A DNA stretch of 64,000 nt from Psychrobacter arenosus (GTDB taxonomy: Bacteria > Pseudomonadota > Gammaproteobacteria > Pseudomonadales > Moraxellaceae), in NCBI RefSeq assembly GCF_904848165.1, contig NZ_LR884459.1, positions 248,001-312,000 on the forward strand. Direction: 5' to 3'. A program made the translations under genes and the position numbers. Numbering within the stretch: the first letter of the stretch is position 1; every line of letters begins with the position of its first letter. The notes under the pieces are model-generated. The model searched no databases and had not been told where the DNA came from. It saw nothing but the letters and a program-made list of their open reading frames with translations. Of this stretch, positions 1-8,432 are shown piece by piece.

Positions 1-2
1 TC

Positions 3-167
3 GATACTACCCTAAATCAATACTTAGCGACGCAGCCATTATCTATTGATAAAGTTTGGGGCGCCTTAGAAGCTACCACGGCTAAAACTTTAAGGGGTTT
101 GCTAAAAGATAGATTGCAGCTTAGTCGCACTGAAGTAGTCGTTAAAGTTTATTGGCGACATGATTAG
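3..167 (+). CDS. C-terminal fragment of an unidentified protein
   Basis: An open frame runs from the left edge to a TAG at 165-167 and gives about 54 residues ending in VYWRHD. Its composition looks like ordinary coding sequence, and a strong hairpin terminator follows 60 bases later, which supports a real gene end. I do not recognise the family. The start lies outside the window. Confidence 0.55.
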   Translation, partial: DTTLNQYLATQPLSIDKVWGALEATTAKTLRGLLKDRLQLSRTEVVVKVYWRHD

Positions 168-227
168 GTTTATAAAAGCTAATCTCATAAGAAATCACTC
201 TTATAACGAATAATTGGACAATTTCCT

Positions 228-304
228 ATGCTCTCCTACTCGCACAGAACAGTACCATAACCCTGATTCATTAATTCTGTGCGAGTACAGGAGCATGCTT
301 TTTT
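228..304 (+). terminator. Long-stem rho-independent terminator
   Basis: A 12-bp perfect stem (238-249 with 275-286) has a 25-nt loop. After a 4x4 internal loop it is extended by a 6-bp outer stem (228-233 with 291-296). A run of six T (299-304) follows. It fits termination of the gene ending at 167. The stem is unusually long, so a second role as a small structured RNA is possible. Confidence 0.7.
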
Positions 305-437
305 ACTCAAATTTGCCCCTTAGTTGCTCTACTGAAAACTCTATCTCCCATTTCTAACCCCTCCTATTCAAGCCTTTTCGCTGAACCCTATATAAACAAA
401 GCTATTCGTGGCTTACTACCTTGATTTACATTATACT

Positions 438-472
438 ATAATTATCCCCAAGGCTGCCTTGGGGATAATTAT
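438..472. repeat. Perfect 16-bp inverted repeat with a 3-base loop
   Basis: Bases 438-453 are exactly complementary to 457-472, with CTG between them. No T-run follows on the + strand. The tight symmetry near a site-specific recombinase gene suggests a protein-binding or recombination site, or a bidirectional hairpin. The function is inferred only. Confidence 0.6.
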
Positions 473-522
473 CTCTATAAGTATTATAACTACAAGGTTC
501 GTAATATATATTCTAATACCCA

Positions 523-542
523 GTGTCCAACGTGGTGTCCAA
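523..542 (+). repeat. Direct repeat GTGTCCAA x2, candidate integrase arm sites
   Basis: GTGTCCAA occurs at 523-530 and again at 535-542, a 12-base period, about 150 bases before the integrase start. Short direct repeats upstream of P4-type integrase genes commonly serve as arm-type binding sites or lie within att sites. That role is inferred here. Confidence 0.4.
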
Positions 543-690
543 TTTTATAATGACATTGCAAAAAGTGAGTAAAAAATACTTTCCTTAAGTGAATAGCTTT
601 TATAAGAAAATCCGCTGATTGATAAACCTACTGATTAAAACCCGAGTTACCTTTTTATCTTACGCACTCGCAAACTGTACGGACTAAATA

Positions 691-1965
691 ATGACCATTA
701 ATACCATAAGCGATATCTACACTCTTGAACATCGGGATAAAGATTACTCGGTAAGTATTGCCGGTATCGCAGGATTAAGTGTGCGCATCTACCCCAATGG
801 TAAAAAAGAATACTACCTGCGCTATCCGCACCCGCACCTAGAAGGCAAACGCCCTAGGATGATGCTGGGCCGCGTGGATGAAGTCAGTATGCACGAAGTG
901 AAATATAAAGCCGACGCTATCTTGGCTATGGTCGCGCAAGGGGTGGACCCTAAAGCCACCCAACAACAAGAAAAAGTAAATAAGTATGCCCACTTAAAAA
1001 ACGCCACCTTTGCAGAAATCGTAAAGGCTTGGCGCGATAATAAGATAGCCAGTCGCGGTAAGGCGAAATCTAGCAAGCTGTCATTTAGTGAGTCAACTTT
1101 GAAGTTTTGGGACTTATGCTTGGGCTATATGTGCCGTGAGATTGGTGACTTACGGATGAATGACATCACTAGCGAGATTATATTAAACGTCTGTGAGGCT
1201 ATTCAAAATAATGACAACCAAGCGACCTTTGTGGGTGCTAGTACTAGGCTTTATACCGAAAAAGTCTTTGCCTTTGCGGTAGCGCGCGGCTTATGTGAGC
1301 GCAATGTCGCTATAGATACCCGAGGCGAGTTGGCACCGGCAAACTCAGGCAGACACTTGCCCGCCATCACCAAACCGGATAAGTTTGCTGAGCTGTTGCA
1401 AGATATGGCCACCTTTAAAGGGGCCAGTGCTATTACTCTAGCCGCTATGAACCTATTGCCTTATGTGTTTGTGCGTAGTATCGATCTGCGCTCGATGCGC
1501 TGGCAGGATATCGATTGGGATAATAAGCTCTGGGAGTTCTCCCCCACCAAAGGCGAAGGGCGTGACGATATGGTCTCGCATTTGGTCGTGCCGTTAGCGA
1601 CGCAAGTGGTTGAGCGTTTACGAGACATGCAAAAGATTACGGGGCATAAAGAGTATGTGTTTGCTTCAATGCGGGACTCTAGCAATGCCTATATTAGCAA
1701 GGCCACGCTAGTGCAGATATTTCATAGGCTGGGCTATAAAGATGTGCAATGTGCGCATGGTTTCCGCGCCTCCGCCAAGACCTTGCTGATGGAGCAACCC
1801 GAATTGCGTTATTCGGACATCGTTACCGAGTTGCAATTGGGTCATAGAATCAAAGACACCCATGGCGGCGCTTATAATCGTTTGGATGAGATAGATATTC
1901 GCGTGCAGATGATGCAGGATTGGGCGGATTATGTTGATGGGTTGCGGGGCATGCCGAAAAAATAA
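691..1965 (+). CDS. Tyrosine-type site-specific integrase, P4/DUF4102-like
   Basis: This is a 424-residue tyrosine recombinase that would catalyse integration and excision of a genomic island or prophage. An N-terminal arm-binding region (about 1-95) contains the typical YYLRYPHPH and LGRVDEVSMHEV stretches. A core-binding segment follows, then the catalytic domain (about 225-410). The catalytic set is complete: Arg262, Lys287, His356 and Arg359 in HGFR, His385 and the nucleophile Tyr395 in GGAYNR. No excisionase, phage or cargo gene lies in the window; the next gene is a chromosomal carrier on the other strand. It is therefore either one edge of an island extending left or an orphan remnant. 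The gene is intact, so activity is possible. Confidence 0.9.
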   Translation: MTINTISDIYTLEHRDKDYSVSIAGIAGLSVRIYPNGKKEYYLRYPHPHLEGKRPRMMLGRVDEVSMHEVKYKADAILAMVAQGVDPKATQQQEKVNKYAHLKNATFAEIVKAWRDNKIASRGKAKSSKLSFSESTLKFWDLCLGYMCREIGDLRMNDITSEIILNVCEAIQNNDNQATFVGASTRLYTEKVFAFAVARGLCERNVAIDTRGELAPANSGRHLPAITKPDKFAELLQDMATFKGASAITLAAMNLLPYVFVRSIDLRSMRWQDIDWDNKLWEFSPTKGEGRDDMVSHLVVPLATQVVERLRDMQKITGHKEYVFASMRDSSNAYISKATLVQIFHRLGYKDVQCAHGFRASAKTLLMEQPELRYSDIVTELQLGHRIKDTHGGAYNRLDEIDIRVQMMQDWADYVDGLRGMPKK

Positions 1966-2038
1966 CAGGACTGTTTTGGTATAAAAAAAACTCTACGAGT
2001 TGTTAAGAACCTGTTTTTTAGTTATATAGAAAACAGAT

Positions 2039-2080
2039 AAAGCCCAAAACTAATCCCCTAATATAAAAGTTTTGGGCTTT
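2039..2080. terminator. Bidirectional terminator between convergent genes
   Basis: A 13-bp perfect stem (2039-2051 with 2068-2080) ends in A/T tracts on both sides. It lies between the integrase (+) and the DUF819 gene (-). Confidence 0.75.
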
Positions 2081-2094
2081 ATTCAAGCTAAGGA

Positions 2095-3315
2095 TTACAT
2101 ACCAATCTGAGTGACTATGAAGTAGATAATCGTTCCCACATAGTTACCAATCACATAACCTACCGTACCTATGACTAATATGGGACCTACTAACTTAGTC
2201 CAGCCCTTACTAATAGCTAAAGCAGCAGCAGTAGTGGGACCACCAATATTGGCGTTACAAGCTAAAATCACTTCTTCGATATTGAATTTAAATAGCTTGC
2301 CTATGCCCATTGTGATAAATAGATTGACCATGGCGATGATAAATACGAACACAAACAATAACGGTGCTTTGGTCACAATGAGACCGATTGATGCCGGAAT
2401 ACCAATCACTACAAAGAATAAATAGATGCAATAAGTACCTAGTTCTTGGCTACCATTTAGCTTCTCAAACGGAGCCTTAAAAATAGACACAATGATAAAT
2501 GTAATAGTCGTGAGTAATAGATACTTATCTGTCAGCAGATTAATCAGCAAATCGACCACGATATTATCACTAGTGCCTAGCAAAACTTTAAGAAAAGCAG
2601 AAAGTTTGAATGATATTAAAACAATGAGCATAGAGCTAGCTAGGCAGATGGCGATGTCTTTAAGAGAAATAAGATTGGGCTGCCAATAAGCTTCGGATAA
2701 CGTACGACTATTGAGTACGTCAGGATTTTCTTCGATGGCATCAGTATGCGGTGAGCCCCAAATTCGGCGGACAATAGGTATACCAGCTAGGGCAATCAAG
2801 ATTAAGAAGTAGCACGCCATCATCATATTATCAGCCACAATGGTAGCTGCGTTTATACTTTCACTAGGCTGTAACTTCGCCGACATAGCCGCGTAGTTGA
2901 CCCCGCCACCGCTATATGATGCTGCTATCATCCCACTCACTTTATCCAACTCTGGAATGTAGTTGCGTAAAGCGGTGAAAGCTACGACTGTCCCAATGGC
3001 TGTCGCTATAGACGATCCTAAAAACAGCAGCAGCAGTTTCCAACTTTCTTTAACTAAGGATTGTATATTCGTTTTGAATAATAATAGTGGGATAGCTAAA
3101 GGGACAATGTAACCCCATACAATGTCGTACGTCGGAGCGTCTATGGGGATGATTTTTAGGTTAGATGCTGCGATGGCAATCAGTAGCGCGATGACTGCGC
3201 CTGGGATTTTACTTGCCCATTTAAAACGCTGCTCAATAAAAATAGCAGAAGTTGCCGCGACCATAACAAAAGTCCATAGGGCTAGATGATCATCGGCTTG
3301 GATGAAAGTTTCCAT
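2095..3315 (-). CDS. DUF819 (YjcL-like) inner-membrane protein, putative carrier
   Basis: This 406-residue integral membrane protein has about ten hydrophobic segments. The DUF819 family hallmarks include a glycine-rich SYSGGGVNYAAMS stretch near residue 135 and a GGPTTAAALA stretch near the C-terminus. The two resemble the repeated halves of secondary transporters. Biochemical function in the family is not established; relatives are often encoded beside cell-wall peptide or amino-acid metabolism genes. Here the neighbour upstream on the same strand is a VanX-type dipeptidase 60 bases away, so uptake or export of muropeptide-derived dipeptides is a reasonable guess but only a guess. Confidence 0.8.
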   Translation of the reverse strand: METFIQADDHLALWTFVMVAATSAIFIEQRFKWASKIPGAVIALLIAIAASNLKIIPIDAPTYDIVWGYIVPLAIPLLLFKTNIQSLVKESWKLLLLFLGSSIATAIGTVVAFTALRNYIPELDKVSGMIAASYSGGGVNYAAMSAKLQPSESINAATIVADNMMMACYFLILIALAGIPIVRRIWGSPHTDAIEENPDVLNSRTLSEAYWQPNLISLKDIAICLASSMLIVLISFKLSAFLKVLLGTSDNIVVDLLINLLTDKYLLLTTITFIIVSIFKAPFEKLNGSQELGTYCIYLFFVVIGIPASIGLIVTKAPLLFVFVFIIAMVNLFITMGIGKLFKFNIEEVILACNANIGGPTTAAALAISKGWTKLVGPILVIGTVGYVIGNYVGTIIYFIVTQIGM

Positions 3316-3375
3316 ATTGTTCTTCCTTGAACTTGTACATATGTTTCTTATAAAAGTGGCGGTGCTGAATAACTA

Positions 3376-4074
3376 TTACTGGGACAGTTCGTCCCAATGC
3401 GCCTCACCATAAAAGGCACTGCTATAACTATGGTAATGAGCCCAAAGAGGATTGCCATAGTCATAATGCCACCATTCAGTGGGTAAATTACTAAAGCCCA
3501 CTTCGGTCATGACCTTATACAATAAGCGTCTATTTTGACAAGCAGGGTGCTCTGGTCGTGACTCATAGAAGTGGGTGTATGAGCGTTCCGTGGGCTCATC
3601 AAAGTCAGCGCCCATATCCAACCATTCATTAGTCTCCACATTGAACAATGTGATGTCTACAGAGCCACCTGTTAAGTGAGGGCTGATGAAGTTAGGGTCT
3701 ACTGGAGCCACAAACTCTGCTAGAAGCTGACGTTGCTCTATGTCATTAAGGTTTGGATAATTAGCTTTAATTATTGCGCACACTTCTTCTTGAACGGCTT
3801 TTTGAACGGCTCGTGAGCGCCACCCATCTAATACCAAAATCCCTAGGTGTTTAGGTAATAAATCGACAGCCAATTGCAGCTTGTGCACCACAGACTCGCG
3901 CGCCACACAGATATTAATGGCATGGGGCGTATTATGAGCATAATAAATTGGAAACTGTCTGAGTTTTTTAGTATTAGGAATAGATAACAGTCGTTCATTT
4001 GATTCATCAATATGAATTTTTTCTATATGCTCCCATTGATGTTGAGGACGCACAGGTATAGTAGATAACAGCAT
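3376..4074 (-). CDS. D-alanyl-D-alanine dipeptidase, VanX/DdpX type (M15D)
   Basis: This 232-residue zinc peptidase cleaves D-Ala-D-Ala or related dipeptides. The active-site signature is visible: SPHLTGGSVD supplies zinc ligands His133 and Asp140, EWWH supplies the catalytic base Glu200 and ligand His203, and DGWRSR carries the Arg (86) typical of VanX. No signal peptide is seen, so it acts in the cytoplasm. It precedes the DUF819 carrier on the same strand and probably shares a transcript with it. There are no vanA/vanH genes nearby, so a role in peptidoglycan-peptide recycling or nutrition is more likely than glycopeptide resistance. Confidence 0.85.
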   Translation of the reverse strand: MLLSTIPVRPQHQWEHIEKIHIDESNERLLSIPNTKKLRQFPIYYAHNTPHAINICVARESVVHKLQLAVDLLPKHLGILVLDGWRSRAVQKAVQEEVCAIIKANYPNLNDIEQRQLLAEFVAPVDPNFISPHLTGGSVDITLFNVETNEWLDMGADFDEPTERSYTHFYESRPEHPACQNRRLLYKVMTEVGFSNLPTEWWHYDYGNPLWAHYHSYSSAFYGEAHWDELSQ

Positions 4075-4583
4075 CTCTTTCCTTAATATTCTTAATACAA
4101 CTTTGTATCATAATACGGTTGTATCGCCTTACAAGTAGTTTTTACATTAAGCTTACCAAGTACTTGGCGAGTCACTGTTTAACTGAATTAAAAATGAAAA
4201 TCGTAATGTAATTAATAATATAAATTAACTCGTAAAAACTATAAATACTTTACAAATAGCTGGGCTAAAAGCCCTAGCCTACAACAAGTCCTATCCAAGT
4301 TGAGAGAGCTATAAATTAATATAAATTTTAATAGGCAATACTCTACAGCACTCTTGACCCAGCCCAATACAGCGCTCAAGGTTTTGCTGACTATGACGAT
4401 ATTTCAATTGTAGTTTCTCTAATGATAACTATATAATATTTAACAATATTAAGAATGTTCAAACGGACTGTTAACGCAGACTGTTGCTTCTAGATATTGT
4501 CTCAAGGTGATGACTTTATGGCCCTAGCGCAATAAGGTGATCGCTTTTCTTTTGTTTCCTCGCACGACTCACTAAGAAGACCT
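4075..4583. promoter_or_regulatory. 509-base divergent intergenic region (dipeptidase / aspA)
   Basis: This AT-rich region has no gene and must hold promoters for both flanking genes. It includes a perfect 12-bp palindrome, CCAAGTACTTGG, at 4156-4167, 82 bases upstream of the dipeptidase start, which is a candidate operator. Several short AT-rich repeats near 4430-4460 have no recognised identity. Confidence 0.5.
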
Positions 4584-6011
4584 ATGACTATGGTAGATAA
4601 TACACAGCAAAACACAGACAACCCGCTTACTCGTACTGAAGCTGACTTAATCGGCGCACAAGCGGTACCAGCTGATGCCCTATATGGTATTCAAACCCAG
4701 CGCGCTCACCAAAACTTTAACATTACCGGTGTGCCAATCAGTCATTTTCCTGAATTGGTAAAAGCCCTAGCTATGGTGAAATTAGCCGCGGCTAAAGCCA
4801 ACTATCAACACGGTCTCCTTAGTGACGACAAGCTCAAGGCGATTACTGAAGCTTGTACCGACCTGATTAATGGCGAGCATCATGAGCAGTTTATCGTCGA
4901 TCTTATTCAAGGCGGCGCCGGTACTTCGACCAATATGAATGCCAACGAAGTCATTGCCAACATCGGCTTGGCCAAGCTAGGCTTTAAGTCTGGTGAGTAT
5001 AAACACCTGCACCCAAACAATGATGTCAACCGCTCGCAATCTACCAATGACGTTTACCCTACAGCAGCGCGTTTAGCGATAGTGTTTGCCGCACAACCGC
5101 TGATTGAAGCCGTCACCAAATTACAAGAAAGCTTAGCGGCAAAAGGTGAAGCATTCAGCGGTATCCTCAAGATGGGCCGTACCCAGATGCAAGATGCCGT
5201 ACCTATGACCTTGGGCCAAGAGTTCAACGCTTTTGCCAGTGATTTACGCGGCGAAACCGCGCGTATTAAGCGCTCTTGCAACCAATTATGTGAAGTCAAC
5301 TTAGGCGGTACCGCTATCGGTACTGGTATCAATGCGCCAAATGGTTATGCTCGTTTAGCGGTTGATGAATTGGCCAAAATTACCGACTTGCCTGTTAAAT
5401 TGGCTGAAGACCTTATCGCTGCCAGCTCGGATATGGGTTCTTTTATTACCTTCTCTGGTACGCTGAAGCGTCTAGCTATCAAACTCTCTAAGCTAAGCAA
5501 TGACTTACGCTTACTATCGAGTGGACCCCGTACAGGATTCAGTGAGATCAACCTTCCTGCTGTACAACCAGGCTCATCTATCATGCCTGGCAAGGTCAAC
5601 CCGGTTATCCCCGAAGCTATGAACCAGACTGCCTTCCAAGTGATGGGCACGGATATGACGATTACTATGGCTGCCGAAGCCGGTCAGCTGCAGCTTAATG
5701 CTATGGAGCCGTTGATAGTCTACAATCTATTGAACAATGCTCGTATGTTAGAAAAATCGATTCGTATGTTAGATGAGCTGTGCATCCAAGGGATTACGGC
5801 TAACGAAGACCGTTGTAACTTCCATGTAGAAAACAGCATCGGCATCGTGACAGCGCTAGTCCCGCATATTGGCTACGAAAATGCGACCCGTATTGCTGGA
5901 CAAGCCTTGCTTAGCGGTGCTGGCGTGTCGGAATTGGTCAAACAAGAAAATCTGTTGAGTGAAGCAGAGCTAGCCGCCATTTTGTCGCCTAATAATATGG
6001 TGAGCAATTAA
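4584..6011 (+). CDS. aspA: Aspartate ammonia-lyase
   Basis: This 475-residue member of the fumarase/aspartase superfamily converts L-aspartate to fumarate and ammonia. Visible signatures are GGAGTSTNMNANE (about 112-124), the GRTQMQDAVP region and the flexible catalytic loop GSSIMPGKVNP (about 330-340) carrying the base Ser. The length matches bacterial AspA (about 470). The first ATG is followed two codons later by another (4590), so the exact start is uncertain by two residues. It is a single-gene unit followed by a terminator. Class II fumarase is the main alternative, but the N-terminal ADLIGAQAVPADALYGIQT favours aspartase. Confidence 0.88.
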   Translation: MTMVDNTQQNTDNPLTRTEADLIGAQAVPADALYGIQTQRAHQNFNITGVPISHFPELVKALAMVKLAAAKANYQHGLLSDDKLKAITEACTDLINGEHHEQFIVDLIQGGAGTSTNMNANEVIANIGLAKLGFKSGEYKHLHPNNDVNRSQSTNDVYPTAARLAIVFAAQPLIEAVTKLQESLAAKGEAFSGILKMGRTQMQDAVPMTLGQEFNAFASDLRGETARIKRSCNQLCEVNLGGTAIGTGINAPNGYARLAVDELAKITDLPVKLAEDLIAASSDMGSFITFSGTLKRLAIKLSKLSNDLRLLSSGPRTGFSEINLPAVQPGSSIMPGKVNPVIPEAMNQTAFQVMGTDMTITMAAEAGQLQLNAMEPLIVYNLLNNARMLEKSIRMLDELCIQGITANEDRCNFHVENSIGIVTALVPHIGYENATRIAGQALLSGAGVSELVKQENLLSEAELAAILSPNNMVSN

Positions 6012-6098
6012 GGCGACAAGGTTAATGGTGAATAATGCAGGGCTAATTAAATAATAACTTCTAGTCCCTGCATGACATCAATAAAGCTTTATATAAAA

Positions 6099-6130
6099 AA
6101 GGCCTAGAGTTTACTATCGCTCTAGGCCTT
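6099..6130. terminator. Bidirectional terminator after aspA
   Basis: An 11-bp perfect stem (6099-6109 with 6120-6130) has a 10-nt loop and lies between convergent aspA and the TPR-like gene. An A-run on the left side gives a T-run for the minus strand. Confidence 0.75.
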
Positions 6131-6167
6131 GTGGTTTCTGCTATTTACAAGCTATAGGCTTAAGTAG

Positions 6168-6599
6168 TTACTCAGGCTTTTCACCGGTCAGCTCAACCAG
6201 CAAATCATGAATCTCATTCTTTAGCTCTTTATCTTCGATCTTATTGGCGGATATCTTGGCATTCTTTAAATTTTCTACCGCTTCTTTGATTTGCCCCATT
6301 TGTACTTGTAGCTCTGCCATAGCATAGGCGATAGAGGACATATAATCTTTGGCATTAATCTCAGTGGCTTTCTCCAAGGCTTTGCTATATAGCGCCAAAG
6401 CTTCATCGCCATCCTCAGTGAAGTCAGCTAAGGCCTCCCACTGTACTGGGTGGTCTTTCTCCGTACCTTCGTTATCGATACAGATAGCCTTTAAATCAGC
6501 ATATAGCTCAGCAAAGCGTACTTGGTTTTTGCGGTTATTGGCTTCTAATAGCTCTTCAGCCAGTACATAAACGGCTTGATATATTTTGGTGTTTAACAT
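6168..6599 (-). CDS. Small TPR-like hypothetical protein
   Basis: This 143-residue, acidic, mostly helical soluble protein has no signal peptide. Two helix-turn-helix units around 60-130 (ALALYSKALEKATEI and AVENLKNAKISANKI) have the small-residue spacing of tetratricopeptide repeats. Such proteins usually act as protein-interaction scaffolds. No specific function can be assigned. It stands alone between aspA and the DUF58 gene. Confidence 0.65.
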   Translation of the reverse strand: MLNTKIYQAVYVLAEELLEANNRKNQVRFAELYADLKAICIDNEGTEKDHPVQWEALADFTEDGDEALALYSKALEKATEINAKDYMSSIAYAMAELQVQMGQIKEAVENLKNAKISANKIEDKELKNEIHDLLVELTGEKPE

Positions 6600-6690
6600 G
6601 ATTTCTACCTTTTTCTAGGGATAATAAAATGATTATAGAGGCGGCTTTAGTCTTAAAAATTGAGTAAATATTTAGATTTTGAAGCGTCCG

Positions 6691-8424
6691 CTATTTTTTT
6701 AACGACAAATAAGCCTGCGTTAGGGTCAATGGTAACTTATTAGCGGTCGTCTGTAGACATAGCGCGCCCGTTTGCTGACTGATTTGCGCATGCAGTTGCT
6801 GACGACCTTGTTCATAATCGACTAGCGCATGGTACAGCAAAGCGTCGTCTAAAGCGTGCGGTATTGACTCGCCATGCAGTCTCTCTACGAGCGTTTGCTC
6901 CATTAGATTGGCAAAGACGACTTTATGTTTGCGAGCAAGTAGCTGGACCGCTTGCAACAACTCTTGGCTGGCTTCGGCACGGGTATTAGTAATCAGAACG
7001 ATGACACTGCGTTTTTTTAATCTTTTGTTCAGCTGTTGCGCAGCCAATAGATAATCGCTAGTCTGCATACTGGGCTTGATATCAGCCGTCTCGTTAAGCA
7101 TATTACGAATCAATGCTACCCCTTTAGTGGGCGGTAAATACACATCGGTACCGCCAAAGGTCATCAGCCCGACTTTATCGTTCTGCTTATTGGCAATATA
7201 AGCCAGTAATAATACCGCATTCAAGACTTTATCAAAATAATTGGCTTGGCTATGGTGCGAGAAGGACTGCGCGAAACCAGCGTCTGCCTTGCTCGCCTGC
7301 CCTGTGTGCGTGGCTATAATATCGGTATGTAGGTCAGCATCGATATCACTGGCATTCTCATAGTGGTCTTGATGGCGCATCTGCTCCCCGCAATCAAGCA
7401 GTAGCACCACATTCTGATCGTTATCATCCTCGTACGCTTTACTCATCATCCGGCGTAAGCGCGCACTGGCTTTCCAATCAATCTGGCGGATAGCATCGCC
7501 GGCACTATACTCGCGCAATTTTAAAAAGTCACTGCCATGACCTTGCTGCATCATAGCTTGCACGCCTGCCTGCACGCTTTTCTCAAAGATAGCGGACAGC
7601 TGATTGCTCATCAATCCCGAAAAGTCCGCTAATACGCGTAGATACTGACCTTGATCGCTACTTTTAGGATCGCTGTTAGGGCTAGTACTCGCCGGGTCTG
7701 CGCTGATAGCTAACGAGCGACGGAACAATTTTAAGGGCGACCAAACCCGTAAATGCGCCACCCCAAAATACCCTGTCCCTCGTACTGTCGGTAATACGGG
7801 ATAAGCAATTTTTAAAGTAGTAATATCTGTTTCTTGCTCAGTGTTATCGTTAGAGCTAGCCAAGGGTAACTGTACGCGAATTGGCATGGGCTCTAAGGGG
7901 CTTAGCTGGTCAGGGTACTCGTCGTAGAAATCGAGCGTTAGCTTTTTTGCTACGCCAAGCTTGCGTAATAAGCTAATCAAGCGCTGAGTCATGCCAGCGG
8001 ACTGTTCACCATTATTAGCTATAAATGATAAATACGCGGTAATCTCAAGCTCATGGTATATCGGGACATTATTGGGATAACTGCGTTGTAGCGTATAGTT
8101 GGCGACTTGGCTTAGCGCCAATAGGCAAATGACATCCAACACACAGACAATAGCTAACCCCGCTAACACCATAAAACATAGGGTGAATAACGGAGTCGTA
8201 AGCGCCGCTAATCCTGCCACTCCGAAACCATTGGTCAAATCTAAGGCCGTAGCTATCGTCAACACTAGCCACCAAACCAAGATAATCTTGACCAACCGGC
8301 TGCTAGGTTGCCAATGACCAAAGCGCTGCCGCCACTTTAGTTTAGCGCTAGGTAATGGCGCTACCGACTTCTTAGATAACGACTCAGTAGCTAGTGTATT
8401 AGGCGTGGTTGACGCTAGGCTCAT
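6691..8424 (-). CDS. DUF58 family protein (MoxR partner, vWA-like)
   Basis: This 577-residue membrane-anchored protein has two hydrophobic segments near residues 48-95 and a C-terminal DUF58/von Willebrand A-like domain. GHGSDFLKLREYSAGDAIRQIDWKASAR is the DUF58 hallmark just before the vWA strand. The metal-site motif reads LLLDCGEQM rather than DxSxS, as in the subfamily with a Gly in that place. An insertion of about 45 residues rich in H, D and S then separates it from the next helix. DUF58 proteins work with MoxR AAA+ ATPases, possibly as chaperones for envelope complexes. It starts 8 bases after moxR and ends the locus. Confidence 0.85.
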   Translation of the reverse strand: MSLASTTPNTLATESLSKKSVAPLPSAKLKWRQRFGHWQPSSRLVKIILVWWLVLTIATALDLTNGFGVAGLAALTTPLFTLCFMVLAGLAIVCVLDVICLLALSQVANYTLQRSYPNNVPIYHELEITAYLSFIANNGEQSAGMTQRLISLLRKLGVAKKLTLDFYDEYPDQLSPLEPMPIRVQLPLASSNDNTEQETDITTLKIAYPVLPTVRGTGYFGVAHLRVWSPLKLFRRSLAISADPASTSPNSDPKSSDQGQYLRVLADFSGLMSNQLSAIFEKSVQAGVQAMMQQGHGSDFLKLREYSAGDAIRQIDWKASARLRRMMSKAYEDDNDQNVVLLLDCGEQMRHQDHYENASDIDADLHTDIIATHTGQASKADAGFAQSFSHHSQANYFDKVLNAVLLLAYIANKQNDKVGLMTFGGTDVYLPPTKGVALIRNMLNETADIKPSMQTSDYLLAAQQLNKRLKKRSVIVLITNTRAEASQELLQAVQLLARKHKVVFANLMEQTLVERLHGESIPHALDDALLYHALVDYEQGRQQLHAQISQQTGALCLQTTANKLPLTLTQAYLSLKK

Positions 8425-8432
8425 TGTAGTCC

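Larger units (their letters stand above)
168..690. other. 523-base non-coding stretch upstream of the integrase
   Basis: No convincing gene is present. The stretch holds the terminator at 228-304, a perfect palindrome at 438-472 and an 8-bp direct repeat at 523-542. I saw no tRNA gene, so an attachment site inside a tRNA 3' end is not supported here. Confidence 0.6.

Noticed and set aside
691..1965. Prophage
   Set aside because: No structural, replication or lysis gene accompanies the integrase within the window.
3376..4074. Glycopeptide resistance gene vanX
   Set aside because: The catalytic motif matches, but no ligase, dehydrogenase or two-component genes accompany it, so it is a housekeeping dipeptidase of the same family.
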